The notes below the pieces were generated by a model, which made no database searches, was not told the DNA's origin, and saw nothing but the letters and a program-made list of their open reading frames with translations. The position numbers and the translations under genes were made by a program. From Eucommia ulmoides (taxonomy: Eukaryota > Streptophyta > Magnoliopsida > Garryales > Eucommiaceae), in NCBI GenBank assembly GCA_016647705.1, contig JAENRU010000279.1, positions 682,001-746,000 on the forward strand: a DNA stretch of 64,000 bases, in the 5' to 3' direction. Below are positions 35,401 to 50,800 of this stretch, in pieces. Position 1 is the stretch's first letter. Each line of letters starts with the position of its first letter.

Positions 35401-38400
35401 TCAAAATCGTGAAATTTTCAAATGCTACCGAAAAATCTAGATTTAGATAATTTTTTGAAGCAAACGAAATTGTGAAACTTTGAAAGGTTAGCACTCAAGA
35501 ATCGCCTCCCCCAATTTCGATACCATTATGAGAAAATATCATTTGATTGGGTAACGGTAGCAATTGATTCGAAACTCAAAATAGTGAAATTTTCAAAGGC
35601 TATATAACATACCAAAAAAGTCATGATTTCGTGATTTTTTTAAATACTTGAAATCGTGAAATTTCGAATGGCTAACAGTCACCAAACTTCACGATTTTGA
35701 GACTATTACAAGAAGGCATAATTTGATAGGGTAACGAAAGATACTAATCCAAAACTCAAAATCTTGAAATTATCAAAGACTAATAATCACGAAACCCTCT
35801 GATTATGATACAATTATGAGAAGAAATTATTTGATCGGCTAACGGAAGAAATTGATCCAAAACTCAAAATCGTGAAATTTCAAGGGTTATAGCTTACTGA
35901 AAAATCCGAATTGATCGAAAATTGAAAATTGTGAAATTTTCAAAGACAATAGCTCATCAAAAAATCTCGATTTAACTTTTTTCGAACACTCAAAATCAAG
36001 AAATTTTGAAAGGTTAATACTCACGAAACCCATTGATTTCAATACCATTACGAGAAGACATCATTAAATAAGGTAGCATAAACTATTGATCCGAAACTCA
36101 AAATTATGAATTTTTCAAAGGCTATATAACAGACCGAATTTTTTTTTATTTAACTATTTTTAAAAAATATTTGACATCATAAAATTCAAAAAGGCTAATA
36201 CTCATAAAACCCTTCGATTTCGATACCATTAGGCAATTGCTTAGAAACTCAAAATAGTGAATTTTTCAAAGGCTTTACACTCAGAGAAATTCTAATTTCG
36301 CTTATTTTTTGAAACACTTAAAATCATGAAATTTTAAAAATCTAACACTCACAAAACCTCCATGTTTTGATACCATTATGAGAAAGCTTAATTTGATTGG
36401 ATAAGGAAAGCAATTGATTAGAAACTCGAAATCGTGAAATTTTCAAAGGTAGCACACAAAAAAATCCCGATTTTCTAATTTTTTGAAACACTCGAATTCG
36501 AAATTTTTTGAAAGGCTAACAATCATGAAACCCCCCAATTTTGACACCATTATTAGAAAACATCATTTGATTGGGTAACGGAAGCATTTAATCCCAAACT
36601 CAAAATAGCGATATTTTTAAAAGCTCTAGCATACTGAACAAATCCCGATTTTGCTAAGTTTTTCAAACACTCAAAATCTTAAAATTTTGAAAGGTTAACA
36701 CTCATAAACCCCCTCCCCCAATTCGGATACCATTACGAGAAATAATCATTTTATAGCACACCAAAAAATCTCAATTTCACAACTTTTTTGAAACATTCAA
36801 AATCGTGAAATTTTGAAAGCTAACATTCAATAGACCACCCAATTATTATACCATTATGAGAAAACATCGTTTTATTTGTTAAAGGAAGCAATTGATCAAA
36901 AACATAAAATCGTAAAATTTTCAAAAGATATAGCACACAAAAAAATCCTGATTTTCCAAATTTTTTAAGCACTCGAAATCATGAAATTTTGAAAGCTTAA
37001 CACTCATGAAACCCCTTAATTTTGATTCCATTATGAGAAATGTTCATTTTGTTGGTTAACAGAAGAAATTTATTAAAAACCCAAAAAATTAAATTTTCAA
37101 TGGCTATAGCACATCAAAAAATTCTAATTTTGCTAGTTTTTTGAAACAGTGAATATCGTGAAATTTTGAAAGGCTAAAACTAAAGAAATCCCCAAATTGT
37201 TACTCCATTGTGAGAAAAAATCGTTTGATTGGGTAATAGAAGCAATTCATTCGAAATTCAAAATCGTGAAATTTTCAAAGGCTATAACACATCGAAAAAT
37301 TCTAATTTTGCTACTTTTTTTTTTAAACAATGAAAATCGAGAATTTTTTGAAACAAATAAACTCACAAAACACTTTAATTTTTATACTATTATGAGAAAG
37401 AATCATTTGATTGGGTGACATAAGCAATTGATCAAAAACTCAAAATAAAGAATTTTTCATAGGCTAGCACACCAATTTTTTTTGATTTCATTACTTCTTT
37501 TGAAACACCCAAAATTGTGAAATTTTGAAAGACAAACAATCATGGAAGCTCCCCAATTTTTGATCCATTATTTGAAAGTAACATTTGATTGGGTAACGAA
37601 AGCAATTTATTAGAAAATCAAAATTGTGAAATTTTCAAAGGTTGCATATCGAAAAATCCCGATTTCGCTATTTTTTTAAACACTTGAAATCGTGAAACTT
37701 TGAAAGGTTAAACTCACTAAATCCCCTAATTTGGATACCTTCACCATAAAGCATCATTCTATTTTTTAACAGGAGAATAATTCCAAACTCAAAATTGTGA
37801 AATTTTCAAAGGCTATAGCACACTGAAAAATCCCGATTTTGCTTATTTTTTGACACTCGAAATCGAACAATTTTGAAACGCTAAAACTAATGAAATCATC
37901 CAAATTTTGATACCATTATAATAAAATATCATTTTCTTGGGTAATGGAAATAATTAATCCAAAACTCAAAATCGAAAAATTTCAAAAGCTATAACACATT
38001 GAAAAATCTCAAATTCGATAAATTTTTTAAACACTCAAGATCATGAAATTTTGAAAGTTTGACACTCACAAAACCCCCCCAATTTGGATACCATTACGAA
38101 AAAAAATCATTCTATTGGTTAATAGATGAAATTAATTCGAAACCCAAAATTGTGAAATTTTCAATAGGCTATATCACACCCAAAAATCTTGATTTTGCTA
38201 GTGTTTTGAAACAATAAAATTTGGGAAATTCTAAAAGGCTAAAAATCATGAAACCCATCAATTTTGATGCCATTATGAGAAAGTATATTTGATAGGGTAA
38301 CATAATGAATTGATTCAAAACTCAAAATCGTGAAATTTACAAAGGTTATAGCACAGCGAAAAAACCCGATCTCACTAAATTTTTTCAACACTTGAAATTT

Positions 38401-41400
38401 TGGAAGGATAACACTCATAAAACTCCCCAATTTTGACACAACAATAAGAAATCATCTTTCGATTGGGTAACAGATGCAATTGATCCAAAATTTAAAATCA
38501 TGAAATTTTCAAAGGTTATACATACCGATAAATCCCAATTTCACTACTTTTTTAAAACACTTAACATCGTGAAATTTTGGAAGGAAAACACTCATGAAAT
38601 CCCTCAATTTTGATGCCATGATGAGAAAATATCATTTAATTAGGTAATAGAAAGAATTGATCCAAAACTCAAAAATCATGAAATTTTCAAAGGCTATAAC
38701 ACAACGAAAAAATCCGATTTCGCTAATTTTTTTTCAACATTTGAAATCTTGAAATTCTGAATGGATAGCACTCATGAAACTCTCCAATTTTGATTCCACT
38801 ATGAGAAATAATCATTTGATTGGGTAACTTGTGCAATTGATCCAAAAGTCCAAATCGTGAAATTTTCAAAGGTTATAATATATAATATATCGAAAAATCT
38901 CAATTTCACTAATTTTTTGAAACACTCAAAATCGTAAAATTTGGGAAGGAAAACACTCACGAAATTTTTTTGATACCATTACAATAAAACAATATTTGAT
39001 TTGGTAATGAAAATAATTGATTAGAAACTTAAAATTGTGAAATTTTTAAAGGCTATATTGTACACTGAAAAATTCAAATTTTGCTAATTTTTTAAACACT
39101 AAAAATTGTGAAATTTTCAATGGCTAATAATCAAGAAACTCCAGATTTTTATACCATTATTAAAAATCATCATTTGATAGGGTTTCAGATGCAGTTGATC
39201 TAAAACTCAAAATCGTGAAATTTTCATAGGCTACAAAACACCGAAAATTCCCGATTTTTCTAATTTTTCTGAAACACTTGAAATCGTGAAAGTTCGAAAA
39301 GTAAACACTCATGAAACCCCTTATTTTTGGTACTGTTACGAGAAAATATCATTTGATTGGGTAATGGAAGCAATTAATTCAAAATTCAAAATTGTGAAAT
39401 TTTCAAAGGTTATAGTACACCAAAAATTTCGATTTCTCTATTTTTTTAAACATTCAAAATTGTGAAAATTTGAAAGGTTAACACTCACGAAACATCCCAA
39501 TTTCAATTCCATTATGAGAAAGAATCTTTCCATTGATTAACATAAGAGATTCATTTGAAACTCAAAATCGTGAAATTTTCAAAGGTTACATCAAAAATTT
39601 TTGATAGCGCCACTTTTTTGAAACACTCAAAATCATAATATTTTAAAAGGTTAATACTCATGAAACACTTGATTTTGATACCATTATGAGAAGGCATCAT
39701 TTGATAGGGTAACAGATGTAATTGATCTAAAACTCAAAATTGTAAAATTTTCATAGGTTATAGCACATCGAAAATTCCCGATTTTGTTAATTTTTGAAAC
39801 ACTTGGAATCATAAAATTTTGAAAGGTTAACAATCATGAAACCCCCCGATTTTGACATCATTCTGAGAAAACATAATTTGATTAGGTAATGGAAGCAATT
39901 GATTAGAAACTCAAAATAGTAAAATTTTCAAAGGCTATATAGTACACCAAAAAATTCTAATTTTACTATTTTTTTTTTAAACACCTAAAATCGTGAAATT
40001 TTGAAAAACTAACACTCAAGTAACCCCAAATTTTGATACCATTATGAGAAAGTATCATTTAATTAGATAAGGGAAGCAATTGATTAGAAACTCAAAATCG
40101 TGAAATTTTCAAAGGTTATCGCACACCGAAAAATCCCATTTTTGTTAATATTTTGAAACACTTGAAATAAAACGATTTTGAAAGGCTAACATTCACGATA
40201 TTCCCCATTTTTTATACCACTATAAAAAAATATCATTTGATTGGATAACAGAAGCAATTGATTAGAAATTCAAAATAATGAAATTTTCAAAAGCCATATC
40301 GAAAAATCCTAATTTCACTAATTTTTTGGAACACTCAAAAGCGTGGAATTTTGAATTTTCAACACTCACAAAACCCCCCCAATTTTGATACTATTATGAG
40401 AAAGCATTAGTTGATTAGATAACAGATTCAATTTATCGTTTACAGAAAATTATGAAATTTTCAAGAGTTATAGCATATCGAAAAATCCTGATTTTGCTAA
40501 TTTTTTAAATACTCGAAATCGTGAAATTTTGAAACCTTAACACTCATGAACCCCTCCAATTTTCATATCTTTCTGAGAAAACATAATTCTATTGGTTAAT
40601 AAAAGAAATTCATTCGAAATTAAAATCATGAAACTTTCAATAGCTATATAGCATACTGAAAAATTTCGATTTTACTACTTGTTTGGAAGACTAAAAATCA
40701 TGAAATTTTGAATGGTTAACACTCACGAAACCCATAAATTTCAATAACATTATGATAAAGCATCATTCTATTGGTTAACAAAATAAACCCCATAAATTTC
40801 AATTTCGTGAGTACTTGAATTCTAACAATTTTGAAAGGATAACTCTGAGGAAACCCCCCCAATGTTAATACCATTATGAGAAAATATCATTTGATTTCGT
40901 AATAGATGCAATAAAACCCAAACTAAAAATCGTGAAATTTTTGAAGGTATAACACACTGAAATTTTTTGATTTCGCTAATTTTTTAAAACACCCAAATTT
41001 GTGAACTTTTTAGAGGCTAACACTCACGAAACCCCCTAATTTGGATACCATTACGAGAAATATTCATTCTATTGGTTAATGGAAGAACTTAGTTCAAAAA
41101 CAAAAATCGTAAAATTTTTGAAAGCTATAACATATTGAAAAATCCCGATTTATTATTTTTTTGAAACACTTGAAATCTAACAATTTTGAAAGTATAACAC
41201 TTATGAAACTCCCAAATTTTTATACCATTATGAGAAAGTATGATTTGATTTGGTAATCCCAAACTCAAAATAGTGAAATTTTCAAAGGTTGTAGTACACC
41301 AAAAAAATCTCGATTTTGCTAATTGTTTTAAAAAATCAAAATCGTAAAATTTTTAAAGGTTAATACTCATGAACTCCCCCCCCCTCCCAAAAAAAAATTG

Positions 41401-44400
41401 GAAATCAATATGAGAAATAATCATACTATTGGTTTAAAAAATATTAATCAAAAACTCAAAATCGTAAAATTTTCGAAGGCTATATCACACCGAAAAATTA
41501 CGACTGCTTTAGTTTTTTTAAACACTTGAAATCATGAAATTTTGTAAGGATAACACTTAGGAAATTTTGCAATTTCGATACCATTATGAGAAAAATCCAA
41601 ATTTCACTACTTTTTGAAACACTCAAAATTGTAAAATTTAGAAAAGTCAACAATCAAGAAACCCCCTCAATTTTGATACCATTATGAGAAAGTATCATTT
41701 GATTGGGTAACGGAAGTAATTGATCTAACAACTCAAAATCATGAAATTGTCAAAGCCTAAAGCTAAACGAAAAATCCCGATTTCGCTAGTTTTGATACAC
41801 TCGAAATTGTGAAAATTTGAATGGTTAAGACTCACGAACTCCTCAATTTTGATACCATTACGAGAAATAATTGTTCAGTTGGTTAACATAATAATTCATT
41901 CAAACATAAATTGTGAAATTTTCAATGGCTATAACCCACAAAAAAGTCCAGATTTTGGTAAGATTTTGAAAGACTAAAAATTGTAAAATTTTGAAAGGCT
42001 AACAATCACGAAATCCTCCAATTTTGATGTCATTATGAGAAAGTATCGTTTGATCGGGTAACAGAAGGATCCAAAACTTGATCGTGAAATATTTAAAGGC
42101 TATAACATATCGAAAAATCCCAATTTCACTTTTTTTTTGGAACGCTCAAAAATCGTGAAAATTTTGAAAGGATAACATTCTCGAGACCCCCAATTTTTAT
42201 ATCATTAGTTGAAAACATCATTCTATTGGTTACGAGAAGAAATTCATTCAAAATTCAAAATCGTGAAATTTTCAAAGGCTATGTAGCACACAATTTTTTT
42301 TTTTTGGCTACTTTTTTGAAACAATCAAAATCGTGAAGAGTTGAATCGGATAAACTCGCAAAACCCCTTGATTTTTATATTTATTATGAGAAATAATCAT
42401 TTCATTGGGTAATGAAAGAAATTAATCAGAAACTCAAAATAGTAAAATTTTCAAATGGTATAGCACACTGAAAAATCCTAATTTCATTACTATTTTGAAA
42501 TACTAAAAATCGTGAAATTTTGAAAGGTTAACACTCACAAGACCCCTTAATTTTGATACCATTATGAGAAAATGCCATTTTATTGGGTAACGGAGGAAAT
42601 TGATTTGAAACACAAAATTGTGAAATTTTCAGAGGTTATATAACACCCCGAAAAATCCCAATTTCACTAATTCTTTAAAAACAAGAAATCGTGAAATTTT
42701 GAAAGCTTAACACTTACAAAATCCCTCAATTTTGATTCCATTATGAGAAATATTCATTCCGTAGGTTAACAGAAAATTTTGTTTAATGGAAAAAGTTTAT
42801 ATGAAATTAAAAATCGTAAAATCTTTAAAGGCTATAATACAACGAAAAATCCAGATTTCGTTAATTTTTTGAAATGCTGGAAAAAAGGCTAACTCTCACG
42901 AAACTCCCCAATATTGAAACCATTATGAGAAAGCGTCATTCGATTGGGTAAAGGAAGCAAGTAAACCCAAAATCAAAATTGTGAAATTTTCAAACGCTAT
43001 GGCGCATCGAGAAATCCCAATTTCGCTAATTTTTTAAGCACTGAAAATCGTGCAATAGGTTAACACTCACAAAACCCCTAAATTTTGATACCATTATGAG
43101 AAATAATCATTCTGTTGGTTAACATAAGAAATTCATTTAGAACCCAAACTTGTGAAATTTTCAATGGTTATAGCATACCAAAAAATCTTGATTTTGCTAA
43201 TTTTTTAAAACAGTGAAAATCGTAAAATTTTGAAAGGAAAAAACTCATGAAACCCACCAATTGTTTATGCCATTACGAGAAAATATCATTTGATTGGGTA
43301 ACAGAAGCAATTGATCCAAAACTCAAAATCGTGAAATTTTCAAACAATATAGCATATCGAAAAATTTCAATTGCATTAATTTTTTTAAACACTTCAAATT
43401 ATGAAATTGTGAAAGGCCAACACTCACAAAACTCCCGAATTTGTATACCATTATTAGAAAGCGTCATTTGATTGGGTAATGGAAGCAATTCATTCAAAAC
43501 TCGAAATCGTGAAATTTTTAAAGGCTAGAGTACATCGAAATATTCTGATTTTGCTACATATTTGAAATAGTTGAAATTGAGAAGTTTTGAAATGGATAAA
43601 ATCATGAAACGCCCTAATTTTAATACTATCACAAGAAAAAATCATTTGATTGGGTAAAGGAAGCAATTGATCAGAAACTCAAACAAGTGAAATTTTTAAA
43701 CGGTATACCACATCAAAAAAATTCCAATTTCACTACTTTTTTGAAACACTCAAAATTATGAAATTTTGAAAGGCAAAAACGCTAACGAAACTCCTCAATT
43801 TTGATACCATTATCATAATGCAACATTTGATTGTGTAATGGAAGCAATTGATCAAAAACTCAAAATCGTAAAATTTTCAAAGGTTAGCACATAAAAAAAT
43901 TCCAATTTTGCTATTTCTTTTGAAAACTCGAAATCATAAATTTTTTGAAAGGTTAGTACTCAGGAAATATTCCAATTTCAATACCATTAATATAAAGCAT
44001 CATTATATTGGTTAATAGAAGAAATTTATTCCAAACTCAAAATCATAAATTTTTCAAAGACTATATAGCGTATCGAAAAAATTCGATTTTGCTAATTTTT
44101 TGAAACACTAGACATCAAAATTTTTGAAAGGCTAAAACCCATGGGACACCCTAAATTTTGATACCATTATGAGAAAATATCATTTGATTGCGTAACTGAA
44201 GCAATTAATCCCAAACTCAAAATCAATTTTTTTTTAAAGATTATAGCACACCAAAAAAATGCTAAATTTGCAAATTTTGTCAAACACTAAAAATTGTTAA
44301 TATTTGAAAGGTTAACACTCATGAAGCCCCCAATTTAGGTACTATTACGAGAAATAACCATTCTACTGGTGAGCAGAAGAAATTAATTTTAAACCCAAAA

Positions 44401-44899
44401 TCTTGAAATTTTCAATAGCTATAGCACACCAAAAAATCTTGACTTCGCTAGTTTTTTGAAACACTAAAAATCATAAAAGTTTGAAAGGTTATCAGTCACG
44501 AAACTCCCTAATTTAGATGCCATTATGAGAAAGCATCATTTGATTGGATAATGAATACAATTGAACCAAAACTCAAAATTGTGAAATTTTGAAAGGTACA
44601 GCACACCGAAAAATTTAAATTTCATTATTTTTTTTGAACACTTGAAATCCTGAATCTTTTAAAGGATAACACTTACGAAACACTCCAATTTTGATACCAT
44701 TATGAGAAAGCATAATTTGAAAGGGTAACGGATATAATTGATCAAAAAATCTTAATAGTGAAATTTTAAAAGGTACCACACCGAAAAATTTCAATTTCAC
44801 TACATTTTTCAAACACTCATTATCCTGAAATTTTAGAAGGCTAGCATTCTCGAAAACCCCTAATTTTGATGCCATTAAAAGAAATCGTCATTTTATTGG

Positions 44900-47800
44900 T
44901 AACAGAAGAAATTCATTCAAAGCTCAGAATCGTAAAATTTTCAAAGGCTATAGTACATTGAAAAATTCTAATTTCACTACTTTCTAGAAAAACTCAAAAT
45001 CGTGATATTTTGAACGGCCAACACTCATGAAACCTCCCTAATTTTGATATATATATTAGAAAGTATCTTTTGATCGGGTAACATAAGTAATTTTGGGTAA
45101 CATAAGTAATTTATCAGAAACACAAAATTGTGAAATTTTACACACCGAAAAATCACGACTTCGCTAATTTTTTTAAACACTCGAAATTAGGAAATTTTGA
45201 AAGGTTAACACTCACGAAACCCTCTAATTTTGAAAGCATTACGAGAAAGTATAATTTTATTGGCTAACAAAAGAAATTCAAAGGAAACTCAAAATTGTGA
45301 AATTTTCAATGACTAGCACATTGAAAAATCCCGATTATGCTACTTTTTTCAAAGCACTCAAAATCGTGAAATTTTGAAATGTTAGCAACCACGAAACCCC
45401 CAATTTTTATCCTATTATGAGAAAACATCATTCTATTGGTTAACATAAGAAATTCATTCGGAACTCAAAATATTGAAATTTTCGGTGGCTATAGCATGCT
45501 GAAAAATTTCGATTTTGCTAATTTATTGGAATAATCAAAATCAAACAAATTTGAAAGGCTAGCTCTCATACAACCCTCCCAATCTTGATAACATTATGAT
45601 AAAGCATAATTTGATTTGGTAACATAAACAATCAAACCCAAATTGAAACTCATGAAATATTTGAAGGCCATAGCACACCTAAAAATCTCGATTAAGCTAT
45701 TTTTTTTTAAATAATCAAAATCGTAAAATTTTGAAAGTATAACATTTACAAAACCCCCCCACTTTGGATACTGTTATGATAAATAATCATTCCATTGGTT
45801 AATAGAAGAATTTAATTCAAAACCCAAAGTCGGGAAATTTTCAATGACTACAGAACACCGAAAAATCCCGATTTTATTAATTTTTTGAAACATTTGAAAT
45901 CGAACAATTTTGAAAGGGTAAAACTCACGAACCCCCCCGATTTTGATACCATTATGACAAAGCAACATTCGATTGGGTAACGGAAGCAATTAATCCCAAA
46001 CTCAGAATAGTAAAATTTTCAAAGGCCGTAGTATACCAAAAAATCCAAATTTCGCTAATTTTTAAGAATAATTAAACTCTTAAAAATTTGAAAGGTTAAC
46101 ACTCACGAAACCACCCCAAATTTGGATACCATTACGAGAAATAATCATTCTATTGGATAAAAAAATTGGTCCAAAACTCAAAACTGTGAAATTTTCAAAA
46201 GCTACAACACCCCGAAAAATTTGAATTGAACTAATTTTTTAAACACTTGAAATCGTGAAATTTTAAAAGAATAACACTTACGAAACCCCCCCAATTTTTA
46301 TACCATTATGATAAAAGTATCATTTGATTGGGTAATAGAAGCAATTGATTAGAAACTATGAAATTTTCCAAGACAAAACACACCAAGAAATCCCATTTTT
46401 CACTACTTTTTTGAAACACACAAAATCGTGAAATTTTGAAATGGCAACATTCAATAAATCCCCTTATTTTGATACCATTATGAGAAAATATTATTTTATT
46501 GAGTAACAGAAGCAAATGATAAAAAACTCAAAATTGTGAAATTTTCAAAAATTTGGGCACACCGAAAATGCCCGATATCGATAATTTTTTTAATGACTCA
46601 AAATCGTAAAATTTTGAATGTTAATACTCACGAAACCCTTCAATTTCGATACCATTATGAGAAATAATCATTCTACTTGTTAATGTAAGAAATTCATTCA
46701 AACTCAAAATCGTAAAAGTTTTAATGGATATAACGCTAAAAAAAATCCAGATTTTACTAATTTTTGAAACACTGAAAATCGTAAAATTTTAAAAGGCTGA
46801 CAATCATAAAACCCTCCAATTTTGATGTCATTATGAGAAAACATCATTTGACTGGGTAAAGGGAGAGATTGATCCAAAACTCGAAATAATGAAATTTTCA
46901 AAGGCTATATGGCAAACCGAAAAATCCTAATCACTAACAGTCTCGAAACCCCCCAATTTTGATACCATTAGTTGAAAAAATAATTCTTTTGGTTAACAGA
47001 AGAAATTTATTCGAAACACAAAATCGTGAAGTCTTCAAATGAAATATTGCACAATGAAAAATTCTGATTTTGCTACTTTTTTCAAAACTTTTAAAATTGT
47101 GAAGTTTTGAAACAGATGAAATGACAAAGCCCCTTGATTTTGATAATTATTAAGAGAAAGAATCATTTGATTGGGTAACGAAAGCAATTGATTGGAAAGT
47201 AAAAATAGTAAACTTTTCAGTGGGTATAGTACACGGAAAAATTCCAATTTCGCTACTATTTTGAAATAATAAAAATTGTGAAATTTTGAAAGGTTAACAC
47301 TTATGAAACCCCACCAATTTTGATTCCAATATGAGAAAACATCATTTCTATTGGGTGAGAGAAGCAATTAATTTGAAACACAAGATAATAAAATTTTCAA
47401 AGGCAATTGCACACCGAGAAATCCTAATTTCGCTAATTTTTTTAAGCACACAAAAACATGAAATTTTGAAAGCTTAACAATCACAAAATCCCCCAATTTT
47501 GATTCCATTATGAGAAATATTCATTCTATTGGTTAATAGAATAAATTCATACGAAACTCAAAATCATAAAATTTTTAATTGCTATAGCACTCCGAAAAAT
47601 CTAGATTTTGTTATTTTTTTAAAACACTCGAAATCAAACAATTTTGAAAGGATAACTCTCATGAAAGCCCCCATTTTTTATATTATTTTGCGAATGGATC
47701 ATTTGATTGGGTAGTGGAAGCAAGTAAACCCAAACGCAAAATCATAAAATTTTCAAAGGTAGTGGCAAACCGAATTTTTTTGATTTTGCTAATTTTTTAA

Positions 47801-50800
47801 ACACTCAAAATTGTGAAATAGTTTAACAATCACTAACCCTCCAATTTCAATACCATTACAAGAAATAATTATTCTATTGGTTAACAGTTTAAATTCATTC
47901 AAAACCTGAAATCGTGATATTTTCAATGGCTATAGCACAACAAAAACTCCGAATTTTGCTAGTTTTTAGAAATAGTGAAAATTGTGAAATTTTGGAAGGC
48001 TAAAACTCAAGAAACCTGTTAATTTTTATGCCATTATGAGAAAGTATCGTTTGATTATGTAACTGAAGCAATTGATCCACAACTAAAAACTTTGAAATTT
48101 TAAAAGGTACATACCAATTTTTTTTTTTTTTTTTTTTAATTTTGCTAATTTTTTGAAACACTTGAAATAATGAAATTTTGAAAGGCTAGCCCTCACAAAA
48201 CTCTGCTATTTATGAACCATTACGAGAAAACATCATTTGATTGGGTAACAGAAGTAATTCATTCAAAACTCAAATTCATTAAATTTTCAAAAGGACATAG
48301 AAAAATTCTGATTTTGCTACTTTTTGGAAACAATCAAAAGCTCCCTAATTTTGATACTATTATGAGAAAAAAAATCATTCGATTAGGTAATGGAAGCAAT
48401 CAATCAGAAACTCAAAATAGTAAAATTTTCAAATGCTACGGTACACCGAACAATTCTAATTTTACTACTTTTTCGAAAAGCTCAAAATTGCGAAATGTTG
48501 AAAGGCAAACACTCATGAAACCCTTCAATTTTGATACCATAATCAAAAAGCAATGTTGATTGCGTAACAGAAGCAATTGATCAGAATCTCAAAATTGTGA
48601 ACTTTTCAAAGGTTATGGCACATCGAAAAATTTCGATATCACTAATTTTTTTAAACACTTGAAATTGTAAAATTTTGAAAGGTTAACACTCATAAAATCC
48701 CCTAATTTTGATACCATTATAATAAGGAATCATTCTATTGGTTAACAAAAGAAATTCATTTTAAACTAAAAATCATGAAATTTTCAAATGTAAACATAGT
48801 GAAAAATCTTGATTTTGTTAATTTTTTTTAAACACTAAAAATCATGAACTTTTGAAAGGCTATCACTCACAAAAGCCCTCAATTTTGATGCCATTTTGAG
48901 AAGGCATCTTTGATTGGATAATGGAAGCAATTGAACCAAAACTCAAAATCGGGAAATTTTCAAAGGCTATATAGCACATCGAAAAATCGCGATTTCACAA
49001 TTTTTTTGAACACTTGAAATCGTGAAATTTTTAAAGTATAATACTTATGAAACACCCCAAATTTTATACCATTATGAGAAAGTATAATTTGATTGAATAA
49101 CAGAAGCAATTGATCATAAACTCATAATAGTAAAATTTTCAAAGGTGATAGCACAACAATTTTTTTTTTTTTTTTTTTAATTTCATTACATTTTTGAAAC
49201 ACTCAAAATCGTGAAGTTTTGGAAGGCTAACATTCCCGAAACCTCCCAATTTCGATACCATTACAAGAAATCTTCAATCTATTGGTTAACTGAAAAAATT
49301 CATTCGAAACTCAGAATAGTAAAATTTTCAAAGGCCACAACATACTGAAAAATCCCAATTTCACTACTTTTTTTAAACACTCAAAATCGTAAAATTTTGA
49401 ACGGCCAATACTCACACAACCTGAAAATTTTGATATCATTATGAGAAAGTATCATTTGATTGGGTAAGGGAAGCAATTTATAAGAAACATGAAATTGCAA
49501 AATTTTCAAAGGCAATAACACCCTGAGAAATTCCAATTTCACTAATTTTTTAAACACTCGAAATCAAGAAATTTTGAAAGCTTAACACTTACAAAATCCC
49601 TCAATTTCGATACCAATATGAGAAAGCATAATTCTATTTTTAATAGAAAAAATTCATTTGCAACTCAAAATCACGAAATTTTCAAAGATTAAGGCACACT
49701 AAAAAATCTTGAGTTCGCTATTTTTTGGAAACACTCAAAGTCGTAAAATTTTGAAAGGCTAACACTCATGAAATCACCCAATTTTTATACCATTATGAGA
49801 AATAATCATTCTATTGGTTAATAGAAGAAATTCATTTGAAACTCAAAATTGAGAAATTTCTAAAGGCTAATTATGAAATCCGAAAAATCTAGATTTCACT
49901 GATTTTTTGGAATACTCGTAATCGAACAATTTTGAAAGTCTAACTCTCCGGAAACCCCCCAATATTGATAGTATCCCAATATTGATAGTATTATGAGAAA
50001 ACATCATTTTATTTGGTAACAGAATCAATTAAACTCAAACTCAAAATCTTGAAATTTTTAAAGGCTACCACACCGAAAAATTTCGATTTCTCTAATTTTT
50101 TTTAACACTCAAAATCGTGAAATTTAGAAAGACTAATACTCACGAAACCCCCTAATTTGGATACCATTATGAGAAATAATCATTCTATCAGTTAATAGAA
50201 GAAATTCATTCAAAACCCAAAATCCTGAAATTTTTATTGACTATAGCATACCAAAAGATCTAGATTTTGCTACTTTTTTAAAATAGCAAAAATCTTGAAA
50301 TTTTGAAATGTTGAAACTCACCAAACCCTCCAATTTTAGGCCAATATAAGAAATCATCATTTGAATGGGTAAAAGAAGCAATTGATTCAAAAAATCAAAA
50401 TCGTGAAATTTTCAAAGTCTATAGCACACCTCAAAATCTCGATTTCAGTAATTTTCTAAACACTTGAAATCGTGAAATTTTGAAAGGGTAACACTCACTA
50501 AAAATGACTAATTTTATACCATTATAAGAAGGTATTATTTGATTGGGTAACGAAAGCAATTTATTTGAAACTCAAAATCTTAAAATTTTCAAAGATTGTA
50601 GCACACATAAAAATTCTGAATTTTTCTTCTGTTTTGAAAAAGTCAAAATCGAAAAATTTCGATATGAATAAACTAGAAACCCCCTAAATTTTAATACTAT
50701 TATGACAAATAATCGTTTGATTGGGTAGCAAAAGAAATTGATCCAAAACTCAAAATAGTAAAATTTTTAGAGGCTATAGCACACCAATATTTTTTAATTT

